The notes under the pieces: model-generated | Database searches by the model: none | What the model saw: the letters and a program-made list of their open reading frames with translations, nothing else | What the model was told of the DNA's origin: nothing | Program-made: the position numbers and the translations under genes | Origin: Vitreoscilla filiformis | GTDB lineage: Bacteria; Pseudomonadota; Gammaproteobacteria; Burkholderiales; Burkholderiaceae_C | Length of the DNA: 64,000 bases | Direction: 5' to 3' | Assembly: GCF_002222655.1 (NCBI RefSeq) | Contig: NZ_CP022423.1 | Coordinates: 1,550,001 to 1,614,000, forward strand | Shown here: positions 16,303 to 25,546 of the stretch, one piece after another | Position numbering within the stretch: the first letter of the stretch is position 1 | Layout of the letters: the number at the start of each line of letters is the position of its first letter

Positions 16303-18131
16303 GGGTGCCAGGCCGGGTCGTCGGTTTGGGGCAGGTGGGCGTGGGTGTCGGTGCGACCGGTGAGGATGCGGGCATCGGCCAACTCGGCATCCAGATCGAA
16401 GCCGGGCACGAAGTGCAGCGAGGTCAAGCGCCGCTCATACGCCGGGCGGAATTTGGCGATGGTGTCGCGCAGCGGGTTGCATGCCGCCGCGCCCAAACCG
16501 CAGTGGGTGGTGGCGTGCATGAGCACGTCGAGCTGTTGAAGCTGCTCCACGTCCATGCGCGAGCCTCGGCCCGCCGCGAGTTTGTCCAGTTGGCGCACCA
16601 CCAGCTCGGTGCCGACGCGGCAGGGCGTACAAAACCCACAGCTTTCATGGGCGAAGAAGTGGGCGAAGTTGCGCGCCACCTCGAACATGTCCCGCGAGCG
16701 GTTGAACACCATCAGCGCGCCGGCGGTGGGCACGTCTTCAAACGCGATGCGCCGGCCAAACTCCATCGCCGACAAGGTCGTGCCCGAAGGGCCACCGACT
16801 TGCACCGCTTGGGTGTCCGACGCGCCGCAGTCTTCGAGCATCTGCGCCACGGGCGTGCCGAAGGGGTATTCGTAGAGGCCGGGCCGGGTGCAATCGCCCG
16901 AAATCGAGTGAATTTTGCTGCCGCTGGATTTGCGCGTGCCCATCGCCGCCCACCACGCGCCGCCCTTGGCCAGAATGTGTGCGGCGGCGCAAAAGGTTTC
17001 GACGTTGTTCACCGTGGTCGGGTGGCCGAGATAGCCATGTTCGACCGGGAAGGGCGGTCGGATGCGCGGCGTCCCACGCTGGCCTTCGAGCGATTCGATC
17101 AGCGCCGATTCTTCGCCGCACACGTAGGCGCCGGCACCGAGGTGGATCTCGATGTCGAAATCAAACCCCGCTTGGCCGAGGATGTTGGCGCCGAGCAAAC
17201 GTTGCTCACGCCGCCGTGCCAGCACCGCTTCGAGCGATTCGAGCAGGTAGCGGTACTCGCCGCGCAGGTACAAAAACCCTTGGCGTGCGCCGATGGCCCA
17301 GGCAGCCACCGTCATGCCTTCGAACACCAAATCGGCGTGGCGGGTGAGCAGCACGCGATCTTTGAAAGTGCCTGGTTCCCCCTCGTCGGCATTGCACACG
17401 ACGATGTGTTGTTCCCCCGGCGCATCGCGGCACAGCGCCCACTTCAGGCCGGTGGAAAACCCCGCGCCGCCGCGCCCGCGCAGGCCCGAAGCTTCGACTT
17501 CTTCCAAGGTCAAACGCGGCCCCCGCGCCACCGCCGACGCCAACGCCGAACCCGGCGCGAGCGACTCGCCCAGCAGCGGGCCGGGGCGGCGGATGTTGTC
17601 GGCCACCTGCTGCCACTCGGCGGGCCATTCGGTGGCGGGCACGCGGGCTTCGATCAAACGGGCGATTTCATCCACCCGCGCCTCGTCGAGCCGGGTGACG
17701 ACTTGGTGGTGATTCACCAGCAGCGCCGGCCCCTGATCACCCAACCCCGTGCATGACGTGGTGGTGACGCTGACGCGGCCATCGTGGCGCGTTTGACCGG
17801 GGCGAACGTGCAGGCGCAGGCACAGCCGTTCCAGCAGGGCTTGGTTGCCCAACATGCGGTCGGTGATGTTGTCGGAGAACAGCAAGCGGTACTCGCCCAC
17901 CGGCTGGGTGTGGAAGAAGCGGTAGAAGCTCGCCACACCTTCGACATCGGCTTGGCTGCGCTGCAACGCATGGGCGAGCTGGGCCAGCACGTCACGCGGG
18001 AGCCAGCCGAGTTCGGCTTGCAGTTCGCGCAGCATTTGCACCAGGCGATGCGGCACGGCGCCGTGGCGTGCCAAGGTGCGCTCAACCGCCTGGCGAACGC
18101 TGGCGGGAGCCGATGGGGGGGCCATGGTCAT
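16299..18131 (-). CDS. hoxF: NAD-reducing hydrogenase diaphorase subunit HoxF
   Basis: This 610-residue NADH dehydrogenase-like subunit is a fusion of a NuoE-like N-terminus (about 1-170) and a NuoF-like body. The FMN site is GLRGRGGAGFSTGLKW; the NADH site is GAYVCGEESALIESLEGQRG; the 4Fe-4S site is CGFCTPCRVGT plus the later THCGL Cys. The NuoE-like part shows only one obvious Cys (TSCTGLGDQGP) instead of the usual four, so its 2Fe-2S cluster may be missing, as in related enzymes. ATG at 18131 was chosen; a TTG at 18143 and an ATG at 18125 are alternatives. It is the first gene of hoxFUYHW. Confidence 0.94.
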   Translation of the reverse strand: MTMAPPSAPASVRQAVERTLARHGAVPHRLVQMLRELQAELGWLPRDVLAQLAHALQRSQADVEGVASFYRFFHTQPVGEYRLLFSDNITDRMLGNQALLERLCLRLHVRPGQTRHDGRVSVTTTSCTGLGDQGPALLVNHHQVVTRLDEARVDEIARLIEARVPATEWPAEWQQVADNIRRPGPLLGESLAPGSALASAVARGPRLTLEEVEASGLRGRGGAGFSTGLKWALCRDAPGEQHIVVCNADEGEPGTFKDRVLLTRHADLVFEGMTVAAWAIGARQGFLYLRGEYRYLLESLEAVLARRREQRLLGANILGQAGFDFDIEIHLGAGAYVCGEESALIESLEGQRGTPRIRPPFPVEHGYLGHPTTVNNVETFCAAAHILAKGGAWWAAMGTRKSSGSKIHSISGDCTRPGLYEYPFGTPVAQMLEDCGASDTQAVQVGGPSGTTLSAMEFGRRIAFEDVPTAGALMVFNRSRDMFEVARNFAHFFAHESCGFCTPCRVGTELVVRQLDKLAAGRGSRMDVEQLQQLDVLMHATTHCGLGAAACNPLRDTIAKFRPAYERRLTSLHFVPGFDLDAELADARILTGRTDTHAHLPQTDDPAWHP

Positions 18132-18194
18132 GGGCAGTCTCAACCTCGGGCTTGGAGGTCACCATGCTGCCCACTTTGGCGCCCATTGACCACG

Positions 18195-18212
18195 GTAAAA
18201 CGCCGGTTTTAC
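18195..18212. promoter_or_regulatory. Dyad upstream of hoxF
   Basis: Arms GTAAAAC and GTTTTAC flank a GCCG loop, a perfect 7-bp dyad 64 bp before the hoxF start. It may be a regulator site for the hydrogenase operon. No matching regulator gene lies in the window, and no sigma-54 promoter was convincing. Confidence 0.4.
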
Positions 18213-18255
18213 GGGTTGATTTGACTTAGGTCTGACGTCGCCCGTGAGGACGGGC

Positions 18256-18630
18256 TCAGTCAAACAGGTCACTCAACCACGACTTGCGCTTGTAGTTGCC
18301 GTGGCGGTGCTCGTGGTAGTCCGAGTCGGCGAAATCCCGCCGTCCGTGATAGGGCTGAGCTGGGGGCTGTTGCGGTGGGTACGCCGGCGGCGGTTGAAAG
18401 TTCTGGTAACCCTGATAGGCCGGCGGTGCCGGGGGCATCGGCTGGGTTTGTGGCGCAGCGGGCAGGGCGTTCGTGCGCGGGGCGGTTTCGTGCTGGGCCG
18501 AGGCGGCGATGATTTTGTCCAGCTCGCCGCGATCCAGCCACACGCCTCGGCATTTGGGGCAATAGTCGATCTCGACGCCTTGGCGCTCGGTCATCACCAA
18601 GGTTTGGTCGGGGCAAACGGGGCAGCGCAT
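18256..18630 (-). CDS. TFIIB-type zinc-binding protein
   Basis: This 124-residue protein starts with a zf-TFIIB domain: CPVC, then YCPKCRGVWLDRGELDKI, giving four zinc-ligand cysteines. A long Pro/Gln/Tyr-rich low-complexity region follows (about 55-100), then a charged end RKSWLSDLFD. Small proteins of this type are common in proteobacteria and their role is not known. ATG at 18630 is chosen because AGGAG stands 7 nt before it; the frame is open to 18741 without another good start. It is divergent from uup. Confidence 0.8.
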   Translation of the reverse strand: MRCPVCPDQTLVMTERQGVEIDYCPKCRGVWLDRGELDKIIAASAQHETAPRTNALPAAPQTQPMPPAPPAYQGYQNFQPPPAYPPQQPPAQPYHGRRDFADSDYHEHRHGNYKRKSWLSDLFD

Positions 18631-18734
18631 GTAAAGCTCCTGGGGGTGAAAAGGCCGGACACCCATGTCCTGCGGTTGGGAGCCCTGGCGTGGGCCACAA
18701 GTTCCCCGCCGAACTGCACCGACAATCCCGCCCC

Positions 18735-20636
18735 ATGGCACTCATCACCCTGCAAAACGCCCATCTGGCCTATGGCCACGTCGCCCTTCTGGACGGCGCC
18801 GATTTCTCCCTGGAAACCGCTGAGCGCGTGGCGCTCATTGGCCGCAACGGCGCGGGCAAATCCTCGCTGCTGAAAATTTTGGCCGGGTTGGAAAGGCCCG
18901 ACGATGGCGAAATGCAGGTGCAAGGCAGCATCCAGCGTTACTACGTCGCCCAGGAACCGACCTTCACCACCGGCGCCAGCGTGTTTGACACCGTGAGCGA
19001 AGGCGTGGCCGAAGCCAAAGCGCTGCGCGAGCGTTTCGAAAGCCACGCCCCCGGCGAAGACCTGGACGCGCTGCAAACCCGCCTGGAAGCGCTGGATGGC
19101 TGGAATTGGGAGCGCCGCGTCGAAGAAACGCTGCAACGCCTGAACCTGAACGCCGAGGCGCTGGTGGCGCAGCTCTCGGGTGGCATGAAAAAGCGCGTGG
19201 CTCTGGCTCGCGCCCTGGTGTCCAACCCCGAAGTGCTGCTGCTGGACGAGCCCACCAACCACCTCGATTTGGACGCCATCACCTGGCTGGCCGAGCTGCT
19301 GCGCAACTTCAAGGGCTCGGTGCTGCTCATCACCCACGACCGGGCGTTTTTGGACATGGTGTCCACGCGCATCATCGAGTTGGATCGGGGGCAGTTGCGC
19401 AGTTATCCGGGCAACTTCAGCCAATTTCAGGCCGCCAAGGAGCGCGAACTGGCCGCCGAAGCGCTGGCCAATGCGCGTTTCGACAAGCTGTTAGCGCAGG
19501 AAGAAGTGTGGATTCGCAAAGGCGTGGAAGCCCGCCGCACCCGCAGCGTGGCCCGCGTGCAGCGCTTGCACCAGTTGCGCAACGAGCGGGCGGCGCGGCG
19601 CGACCAAGTGGGCAAAGTGCGGTTGGAGATCGACCGGGGCAGCCTCTCGGGCAAGCTGGTGGCCGAGCTGGAGCAGGTGCGCAAAGGCTTTGGCGAGGGG
19701 CCGGTGTTGGTGGAGGGCTTCAGCACCACCATCGTGCGTGGCGACAAAATCGCGCTGGTCGGCCCCAACGGCGTGGGCAAGACCACGCTGTTGAAGATGA
19801 TCCTGGGCGAGCTGGCGCCGGACGGCGGCGAGATCCGCACCGGCACGAATCTGCAAGTGGCCTACTTCGACCAGATGCGCGAGGTGCTCAACCCCGAAGC
19901 CACGCTGGCCGACACCATCAGCCCCGGCAGCGAGTGGATCGAGATCGGCAACGGCCGCAAGCACGTCATGAGCTACTTGGGGGACTTTTTGTTTTCGCCG
20001 GCGCGGGCGAATTCGCCGGTGAAAAGCCTCTCGGGCGGTGAGCGCAACCGCTTGCTGCTGGCACGTTTGTTCGCTCGCCCCGCCAACGTGCTGGTGCTGG
20101 ATGAGCCGACCAACGATCTGGACATCGAAACCCTGGAGCTGCTCGAAGAACTGTTGGCCGACTACCCCGGCACGGTGTTCCTGGTGAGCCACGACCGGCG
20201 TTTTGTGGACAACGTTGTCACCAGCATCATTGCCTGGGAAGGCGACATGCAGCCCGGCCTGTGGCGCGAGTACGAAGGCGGCATCGAAGATTGGCTGGTG
20301 CAGCGCGAGCGCACGCGCATCGCCCAGGCGGCAGCGGCCAAGGCGGCGCAAGCGGCAGTGGCACCAACGCCGGCCCCTGCGCCCGTGGCGGCCGCGCCGG
20401 TGCCGGCGCCGGCCAAACGCAAACTCAGCTACAAAGAACAGCGCGAGCTGGACGAGCTGCCCAGCCGCATCGAAGCGATGGAAAAAGAGCAGGCTGTGCT
20501 GGCGGCGTTGCTCAATGGCAGCGAGTTGTACAGCCAGGGCGCGGCCCGCATCACCGAAGTCACCGCACGTCATGCGCAGCTCGATGAGGAGCTGCTGCTG
20601 GCGTTGGAGCGGTGGGAGGCGTTGGGGAGTCGGTGA
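18735..20636 (+). CDS. uup: ABC-F ATPase Uup
   Basis: This 633-residue soluble tandem ATPase of the ABC-F family acts on ribosomes. The first cassette has GRNGAGKSSLLKIL, LSGGMKKRVALA and DEPTNHLDLDAI; the second has GPNGVGKTTLLKMI, LSGGERNRLLLARL and DEPTNDLDIETL. The C-terminal extension after an Ala/Pro-rich linker (about 560-633) starts KRKLSYKEQRELDELP and is a coiled coil, which marks Uup rather than EttA. ATG at 18735 opens directly with MALITLQNAHLAYG, the standard cassette start. Confidence 0.95.
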   Translation: MALITLQNAHLAYGHVALLDGADFSLETAERVALIGRNGAGKSSLLKILAGLERPDDGEMQVQGSIQRYYVAQEPTFTTGASVFDTVSEGVAEAKALRERFESHAPGEDLDALQTRLEALDGWNWERRVEETLQRLNLNAEALVAQLSGGMKKRVALARALVSNPEVLLLDEPTNHLDLDAITWLAELLRNFKGSVLLITHDRAFLDMVSTRIIELDRGQLRSYPGNFSQFQAAKERELAAEALANARFDKLLAQEEVWIRKGVEARRTRSVARVQRLHQLRNERAARRDQVGKVRLEIDRGSLSGKLVAELEQVRKGFGEGPVLVEGFSTTIVRGDKIALVGPNGVGKTTLLKMILGELAPDGGEIRTGTNLQVAYFDQMREVLNPEATLADTISPGSEWIEIGNGRKHVMSYLGDFLFSPARANSPVKSLSGGERNRLLLARLFARPANVLVLDEPTNDLDIETLELLEELLADYPGTVFLVSHDRRFVDNVVTSIIAWEGDMQPGLWREYEGGIEDWLVQRERTRIAQAAAAKAAQAAVAPTPAPAPVAAAPVPAPAKRKLSYKEQRELDELPSRIEAMEKEQAVLAALLNGSELYSQGAARITEVTARHAQLDEELLLALERWEALGSR

Positions 20637-20645
20637 GGAGGGGCG

Positions 20646-20942
20646 TCATGCCGCGTGGGTTTTCACCCACTCACGCATGGCGTCGTTCACCCGTGTTTGC
20701 CAGCCCTTGCCGGTGGCTTTGAGAGCGTCCAGCACATCGGCATCAAAGCGGATGGTGGTGGGTTTTTTGAGCGGGCGTTGCGCCGGTGGGCGCCCGAGGC
20801 GTGCCAAGGGTTTGACCGCTTGCCATTGGCCATCGGTCAGGGGAAGTGCGTCCGGGTCTTCCATGGCCGCAGCCGTGATGCGTGCGTCGTCCTCGGGCGT
20901 GGGCATTTCCACCAAGCGCCCGGATTTAGTCTTGACCAACAT
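20646..20942 (-). CDS. brnA: BrnA-type antitoxin
   Basis: This 98-residue antitoxin and autorepressor has a C-terminal ribbon-helix-helix region: KPTTIRFDADVLDALKATGKGWQTRVNDAMREWV. It should neutralise BrnT and bind the operon promoter. Its 5' end overlaps the brnT gene by 17 bp, so it is the second gene of the operon, the usual brnTA order. Confidence 0.88.
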   Translation of the reverse strand: MLVKTKSGRLVEMPTPEDDARITAAAMEDPDALPLTDGQWQAVKPLARLGRPPAQRPLKKPTTIRFDADVLDALKATGKGWQTRVNDAMREWVKTHAA

Positions 20943-21201
20943 AGCGGTTCACCTCTCTTGAATTGGCTTTGCGCAGGCTGATGATGCGCCGCCCCTCAGG
21001 GCGATCCACGAAAGCGACGAAGAACAAGCGTACCCCCATCAAAACCAGAGCACTTTGGCGAGGCTCGCCATAGTCACGGCGTGTGTCGGGCCACACCAGC
21101 GCCGAATCCCATTCCAGTTGTGCCGCCAGTGCCAGTGAAACACCGTGCTTGGCGATGTTGGCAGCGTCTTTGGTGAGATCGAAGCGGAAGTTCATCGACA
21201 T
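20926..21201 (-). CDS. brnT: BrnT-type ribonuclease toxin
   Basis: This 91-residue protein of the BrnT family, a RelE-like RNase toxin, shows the family opening FRFDLTKDAANIAKHGVSLALA, the DTRRDYGEPR stretch and the end RRIISLRKANSREVNRY. Start may be ATG at 21201 or 21195; the first overlaps the operator palindrome. It is followed by brnA. The pair stands between uup and a peptidase gene, with no other mobile-element signs. Confidence 0.88.
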   Translation of the reverse strand: MSMNFRFDLTKDAANIAKHGVSLALAAQLEWDSALVWPDTRRDYGEPRQSALVLMGVRLFFVAFVDRPEGRRIISLRKANSREVNRYVGQD

Positions 21202-21219
21202 TATTGTAGTAACAATAAT
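21200..21219. promoter_or_regulatory. Perfect palindromic operator of brnTA
   Basis: ATTATTGT and ACAATAAT flank AGTA, a perfect 8-bp dyad in a much AT-richer patch than its surroundings. It touches the brnT start codon, so it is well placed for repression by BrnA or the BrnTA complex. Confidence 0.75.
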
Positions 21220-21302
21220 TCATAGAGTCTGTGAATGCAAACACCGCACCAAGACGCCACGCCAACGCACAATGCCACAGCATTGAACTGTGGATGTCCG
21301 CC

Positions 21303-22778
21303 ATGAACGCCCCCCTCGATCTCCCCCTCCACGCCGCCACCCTCAACCCCTTCATCGCCCAAGCCTGGCGCGAGCGCATCACCCCCGCGCTGGTGGACTA
21401 CATCGCCATCCCCGCCAAAAGCCCGATGTTCGATGCGGACTGGCAAGCCCACGGCCTCATCGACCGCGTGGTGCGCGATGCGGCCACCTGGGTCGAATCC
21501 CGCAAAGTACCGGGCCTGACGCTGGAAGTCTTGCGCCTCGAAAGTCGCACCCCCGTGCTGTTTTTTGAGGTGGAAGCCACCCAAAGCGTGCCCACCGGCG
21601 CGCAAGCGCCCACCATCCTCATCTACGGCCACCTCGACAAACAACCCGAGTTCAGCGGCTGGCGCGCCGATCTCGGCCCGTGGACGCCCAAAATCGACGC
21701 CGGCAAACTCTATGGCCGAGGCGGCGCCGACGATGGTTACGCCATCTACGCCGCTGTCAGTGCCATTGAAGCCGTCAAGGCGCAAGGGGCGCTGCACCCG
21801 CGCATCGTCGGGTTGATCGAAACCTGCGAAGAATCCGGCTCGTTCGATCTGCCGATCTACTTGGAGGCGCTGCGGCCCCGTCTGGGCGAAGTCAGCCTCG
21901 TGGTGTGCCTGGATTCCGGCGCTGGCAACTACGACCAGTTGTGGCTCACCACCAGCTTGCGCGGCAACGTCACCGGCACACTCAAGGTCGAGGTGCTCAC
22001 CGAGGGCGTGCATTCGGGCGACGGCAGTGGCTTGGTGCCGTCCAGCTTCCGCGTGCTGCGCCAAGTGCTGGATCGGCTGGAGGATGCGCGCAGCGGCCAT
22101 CTGTTGCCCGGTGCGTTCCATTGCGAAATTCCGGTCGAGCGGATCGACCAAGCGAAAGTGGCCGCGCAGGCGTTGGGCGAATCGGTCTGGAAAAATTACC
22201 CCTGGGCCTGTGGTGCCGATGGTGGGCTGACCCTGCCGGTGAGTGACGATCCGGTCGAACTGCTGCTCAACCGCACCTGGCGCCCGACCCTCAGCATCAC
22301 CGGGGTGGATGGCATTCCGCCCCTGGCGCAAGCCGGCAACGTGCTGCGCCCGTTCACCGCGTTCAAGCTGAGTTTGCGCCTGCCCCCGCTGATCGAAGGC
22401 CACGAAGCCGCCGTGAAGCTGAAAACCTTGCTGGAGGACAACGCGCCTTACAACGCCCGCGTCACCTTCGAGCCGGATGGTCGGGTGGGCGCTTGGGGTG
22501 CGTCCGGTTGGAACGCGCCCACGCTGGCACCGTGGCTGGAACGGGCGATGGATGCCGCCTCACGCCAGCATTTCGGCGCGCCGCTGGGTTACATCGGCCA
22601 AGGCGGCACCATCCCGCTCATGAACCTGCTGCAACAAGGCTTCCCGCAGGCGCAAATGATGGTGTGCGGCGTGCTCGGGCCGAAAAGCAACGCCCACGGC
22701 CCGAACGAGTTCCTGCATCTGGACTACGCCGAGCGCCTCACCGCGAGCGTGGCCCAGGTGATCGCGGCCCATCCTTGA
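21303..22778 (+). CDS. M20 family metallopeptidase
   Basis: This 491-residue zinc peptidase is of the ArgE/DapE/carnosinase class. The metal ligands and catalytic residues are visible in order: YGHLDKQPE (His and Asp), YGRGGADDGYA (bridging Asp), ETCEESGS (general-base Glu and ligand Glu), LDSGAGN, and NAHGPNE (last His). A dimerisation domain separates the halves (about 220-350). The substrate is not clear; carnosine-like dipeptides or peptidoglycan peptides are possible. ATG at 21303 is preferred; ATG at 21294 is an alternative. The 3' end overlaps the convergent deaminase-like gene by 41 bp. Confidence 0.85.
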   Translation: MNAPLDLPLHAATLNPFIAQAWRERITPALVDYIAIPAKSPMFDADWQAHGLIDRVVRDAATWVESRKVPGLTLEVLRLESRTPVLFFEVEATQSVPTGAQAPTILIYGHLDKQPEFSGWRADLGPWTPKIDAGKLYGRGGADDGYAIYAAVSAIEAVKAQGALHPRIVGLIETCEESGSFDLPIYLEALRPRLGEVSLVVCLDSGAGNYDQLWLTTSLRGNVTGTLKVEVLTEGVHSGDGSGLVPSSFRVLRQVLDRLEDARSGHLLPGAFHCEIPVERIDQAKVAAQALGESVWKNYPWACGADGGLTLPVSDDPVELLLNRTWRPTLSITGVDGIPPLAQAGNVLRPFTAFKLSLRLPPLIEGHEAAVKLKTLLEDNAPYNARVTFEPDGRVGAWGASGWNAPTLAPWLERAMDAASRQHFGAPLGYIGQGGTIPLMNLLQQGFPQAQMMVCGVLGPKSNAHGPNEFLHLDYAERLTASVAQVIAAHP

Positions 22779-24354
22779 GGCGCCAGGCGGGCAGCGTCTC
22801 AAAGGTGTTGAACTCGCCTTCCAGCGCCCATTGCCGTTGCGCCTTGGCGCTGCCTTGCAAAAAGGTTTGGCAGCGGGCCGACGGGCGCGGCGCCCCCAGC
22901 GTGTCACCGGCGCAGGCCAGGGCGGGGCGGGCTTGGGCCGCGTCCCGCCACAGGCTCTCCCCCGGCAAGAAGCTGTAACTCAGGCTGTTGCGCGAGAGCT
23001 GCTTGAGCTGGCGATAACCCAGCCCATAACCTTGGGCAGCACGCTGGTATTCGTGGCTCAAATCGATGCGCGAAACCCCTTCATCGTCCGACGCCAGCAC
23101 CACGGGCACGCCTGCCGCCAGGTAATCCGGCAAGGGATGATCCGCGCCTTTGATGCCGAGGATCACATCGTTGCTCGTCAAACAAATCTCGGCGGCAACG
23201 TCGCGGGCCTTCATGCGTTGCAGCAGGCCAGCGGCATCGTTTTCGTAGCCCAACGCCACCGCATGGCCGATGCGGTGCGCCCCCGCCACCTCCACGGCTT
23301 CGCGGATGTGAAAGCGCAAGGCTTCCGGTGGCACCAGGCCCAGCGTCAACTCTCCGGCATGCAAGGCGATGCGCACCTGCGGGTGTTGCCGCCCTAAGAA
23401 ACCGATCATGCGCATGTGCAGCGAATAGTCGCGCAAGGCCACCGCATCGTCTTCCGGCGCCACCAGGTTGATGCCAACCACCCGCGCATCGGTCGCCGCG
23501 ATTTCGAAGGCGTACACCAGTTGCGCAAACACCTGCTCAGGCGGGCCCGTGCGCGTCGTTTGCTGCAACCACCGCACACTCACCGCGCAGCCGGCTTGCG
23601 GTTGAGCTTGGCCACAGGCTTGGCGCTGGGCGTAAGCCGCGTCCAACTGATCCAGCGCTTGACGCCCCAGCGGGAGCTGGTCGCGCATTCCGTTGTCCAG
23701 CAGCCAGGCGCGGTGGCGTTGCAGTTCGGTGTCGTCTTGCCAAGTCAGCGCGGCGGGGCTGGCGGCTTGGGCCAAGCGGGTGCCCAGCTCGCGCACCGGT
23801 TTGCCCTGCAAGGTGGTCATCAGCTCCAGATGCTGAATGTGCTGGCTGGCGGCCCGCTCGGTCACCTCGATCAGCATGTTCACGTTGGCATCGGGTGCTT
23901 CGCCCGCTTTGCCGAAGATGCGGAAGCTGTCAAAAAACTGATCGTGGCCCGAACGCCCCGCAAACGCCAGGTTGCGCGTGGACATGCGATCCACCAGCGC
24001 CGCCCGATCCGCCGCCGACAAATCGCTCACCCGCACCACGCCGGGGGACGTGTCGCAGGGCGGTTTGATCAGATCGCGGGGGCTGAGTTGGGCGCAGTAG
24101 CCCGCCGCAGCGGCCCACGCCAGGTAACTTTCGGCGTACACCGCCCCGCTGAGGTGGGAGTGCAAGTCCGCCCCTTTGGGCAGGCGCTGCACGAATTGGC
24201 GCACCAGGGTCGGACGCTGTTGGTGCGCGTCGAACCAAGCGGCGGTGCGGGCGGTGTCAGCGGGGGCGGCGTGGCCGACCCCGGACAGGGTGGCGATCAA
24301 TGCGGTCAGCAGGCCGCGACGCAGCGGTCGGAGAGCAGCGGTCGGTGGAAGCAT
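22738..24354 (-). CDS. Secreted adenosine deaminase-like protein
   Basis: This 538-residue amidohydrolase begins with a signal peptide (LRRGLLTALIATLSGVGHAA). Metal and catalytic motifs of the adenosine deaminase family are present: KGADLHSHLSGA (HxH), IALHAGE (His and proton-shuttling Glu), HRIGHAVAL and VLASDDEGVSR (Asp pair). The long insertion before the HAGE motif and the signal peptide suit the ADGF-like exported enzymes. The start at 24354 lies 2 nt after the upstream gene's stop, so translation is probably coupled. A periplasmic or outer nucleoside-salvage role is likely (inference). Confidence 0.82.
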   Translation of the reverse strand: MLPPTAALRPLRRGLLTALIATLSGVGHAAPADTARTAAWFDAHQQRPTLVRQFVQRLPKGADLHSHLSGAVYAESYLAWAAAAGYCAQLSPRDLIKPPCDTSPGVVRVSDLSAADRAALVDRMSTRNLAFAGRSGHDQFFDSFRIFGKAGEAPDANVNMLIEVTERAASQHIQHLELMTTLQGKPVRELGTRLAQAASPAALTWQDDTELQRHRAWLLDNGMRDQLPLGRQALDQLDAAYAQRQACGQAQPQAGCAVSVRWLQQTTRTGPPEQVFAQLVYAFEIAATDARVVGINLVAPEDDAVALRDYSLHMRMIGFLGRQHPQVRIALHAGELTLGLVPPEALRFHIREAVEVAGAHRIGHAVALGYENDAAGLLQRMKARDVAAEICLTSNDVILGIKGADHPLPDYLAAGVPVVLASDDEGVSRIDLSHEYQRAAQGYGLGYRQLKQLSRNSLSYSFLPGESLWRDAAQARPALACAGDTLGAPRPSARCQTFLQGSAKAQRQWALEGEFNTFETLPAWRLKDGPRSPGPRSR

Positions 24355-24356
24355 GG

Positions 24357-25445
24357 TCAGGGCGAGGTCACGAGGGTGAAGCGTTGTACGCCATCTTCGC
24401 CTCGCAGCGGGCGCAATTCGCCGGCCAGCCATAACCAGTTGACATGCGCCACCGCCTCCGGCAACGCAAAGCGGAGCTGGTAGGCGTCCAGCGGGCGCTT
24501 GAACAGCACGTCGAGCAACTCGGCGGCGCTGTGCGGACGTTGGGCGCAGGCTTGGCGGACGTCGTCCAAGCGCTCGGCATGATGGGCGTGCAGCTCGGCG
24601 ATGCGCCCGTGCAACCCGGTGAACGGCAGCCCGTGGGAGGGCAGCACCCAGGCGCTGTCGGGCACGCGGGTGCGCAGGGTGTCGAGGGAATCGAGGTACC
24701 CGCGCAGCGCGTCCGCCTCCGGCTCCAGATCGGTGACGCTGACATTGCTCGAAATGCGCGGCAACACCATGTCGCCCGAAATCAACACGTCCAGCGCCGC
24801 GCAGTGCAGCGAGATGTGTTCAGGCGCGTGGCCCCGCCCGACGATGCATTGCCAATCGTGCGCGCCGATGCGCAGCGTCAGCCCATCCGCCAAGCGGCGG
24901 AAGCTTTCCGGCACAGCGGGCACCATGCGCGTGTAGCCATTCGGGTCGGTGCGCAGGGCGTGCAGCAGGGCTTCGTCCTGAATGCCGTGCTGGGCGAAAA
25001 ATGCGGCGGTGCGTTCCCCGCCGTAGCCGGTGCGCTCCAGCCGTGCCAAGCGGGCGGTGAGCCAATCGGTGGCGCTGATCCACAGCCGGCACGCCTGCGT
25101 CGGGGTGCTCCAGCGGCGGCACAGCCAATCGGCCAACCCCAGATGATCCGGGTGCATGTGGGTGACGATCACCCGCAAAATCGGCCAGCCCCGCAGCGCC
25201 GGATGGGCGAACACCTGTTCCCAGGCTTGCTGCACGGCGGGCAGGGCGATGCCCGCATCCACCACCGCCCAACCCGGTTGGCCGGTGTCGGAAACGTCCT
25301 CGATCAGCCACAGGTTGATGTGGTCCAGAGCGAAGGGCAACATCATGCGCAACCACAGCACGCCGGGCGCGACGGTCAGCACCTCCCCCGTGGCGGGCAG
25401 GCGATCTTCCAGGGGATAACGCAAGGGAGCGAGGGGTTGCAACAT
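24357..25445 (-). CDS. MBL-fold metallo-hydrolase
   Basis: This 362-residue protein has the metallo-beta-lactamase metal motif THMHPDHLGLADWL, then GRGHAPEHISLH, LISGDMVLPR and PSHGLPF, all in family order. A C-terminal helical domain (about 290-362) ending LWLAGELRPL looks like the winged-helix tail of LACTB2/hydroxyacylglutathione-hydrolase-like proteins. The substrate cannot be deduced. It is the upstream partner of the deaminase-like gene on the same strand. Confidence 0.85.
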   Translation of the reverse strand: MLQPLAPLRYPLEDRLPATGEVLTVAPGVLWLRMMLPFALDHINLWLIEDVSDTGQPGWAVVDAGIALPAVQQAWEQVFAHPALRGWPILRVIVTHMHPDHLGLADWLCRRWSTPTQACRLWISATDWLTARLARLERTGYGGERTAAFFAQHGIQDEALLHALRTDPNGYTRMVPAVPESFRRLADGLTLRIGAHDWQCIVGRGHAPEHISLHCAALDVLISGDMVLPRISSNVSVTDLEPEADALRGYLDSLDTLRTRVPDSAWVLPSHGLPFTGLHGRIAELHAHHAERLDDVRQACAQRPHSAAELLDVLFKRPLDAYQLRFALPEAVAHVNWLWLAGELRPLRGEDGVQRFTLVTSP

Positions 25446-25546
25446 GGTCGGCTCGATTCTGGGTCGGACAGGGGGAAGCCCGATCCTCGCCAGACCCGCA
25501 AACCCGTTCTGTCACCGGGGGGACGCTGCCGCGCAGTTCCCCGCCC

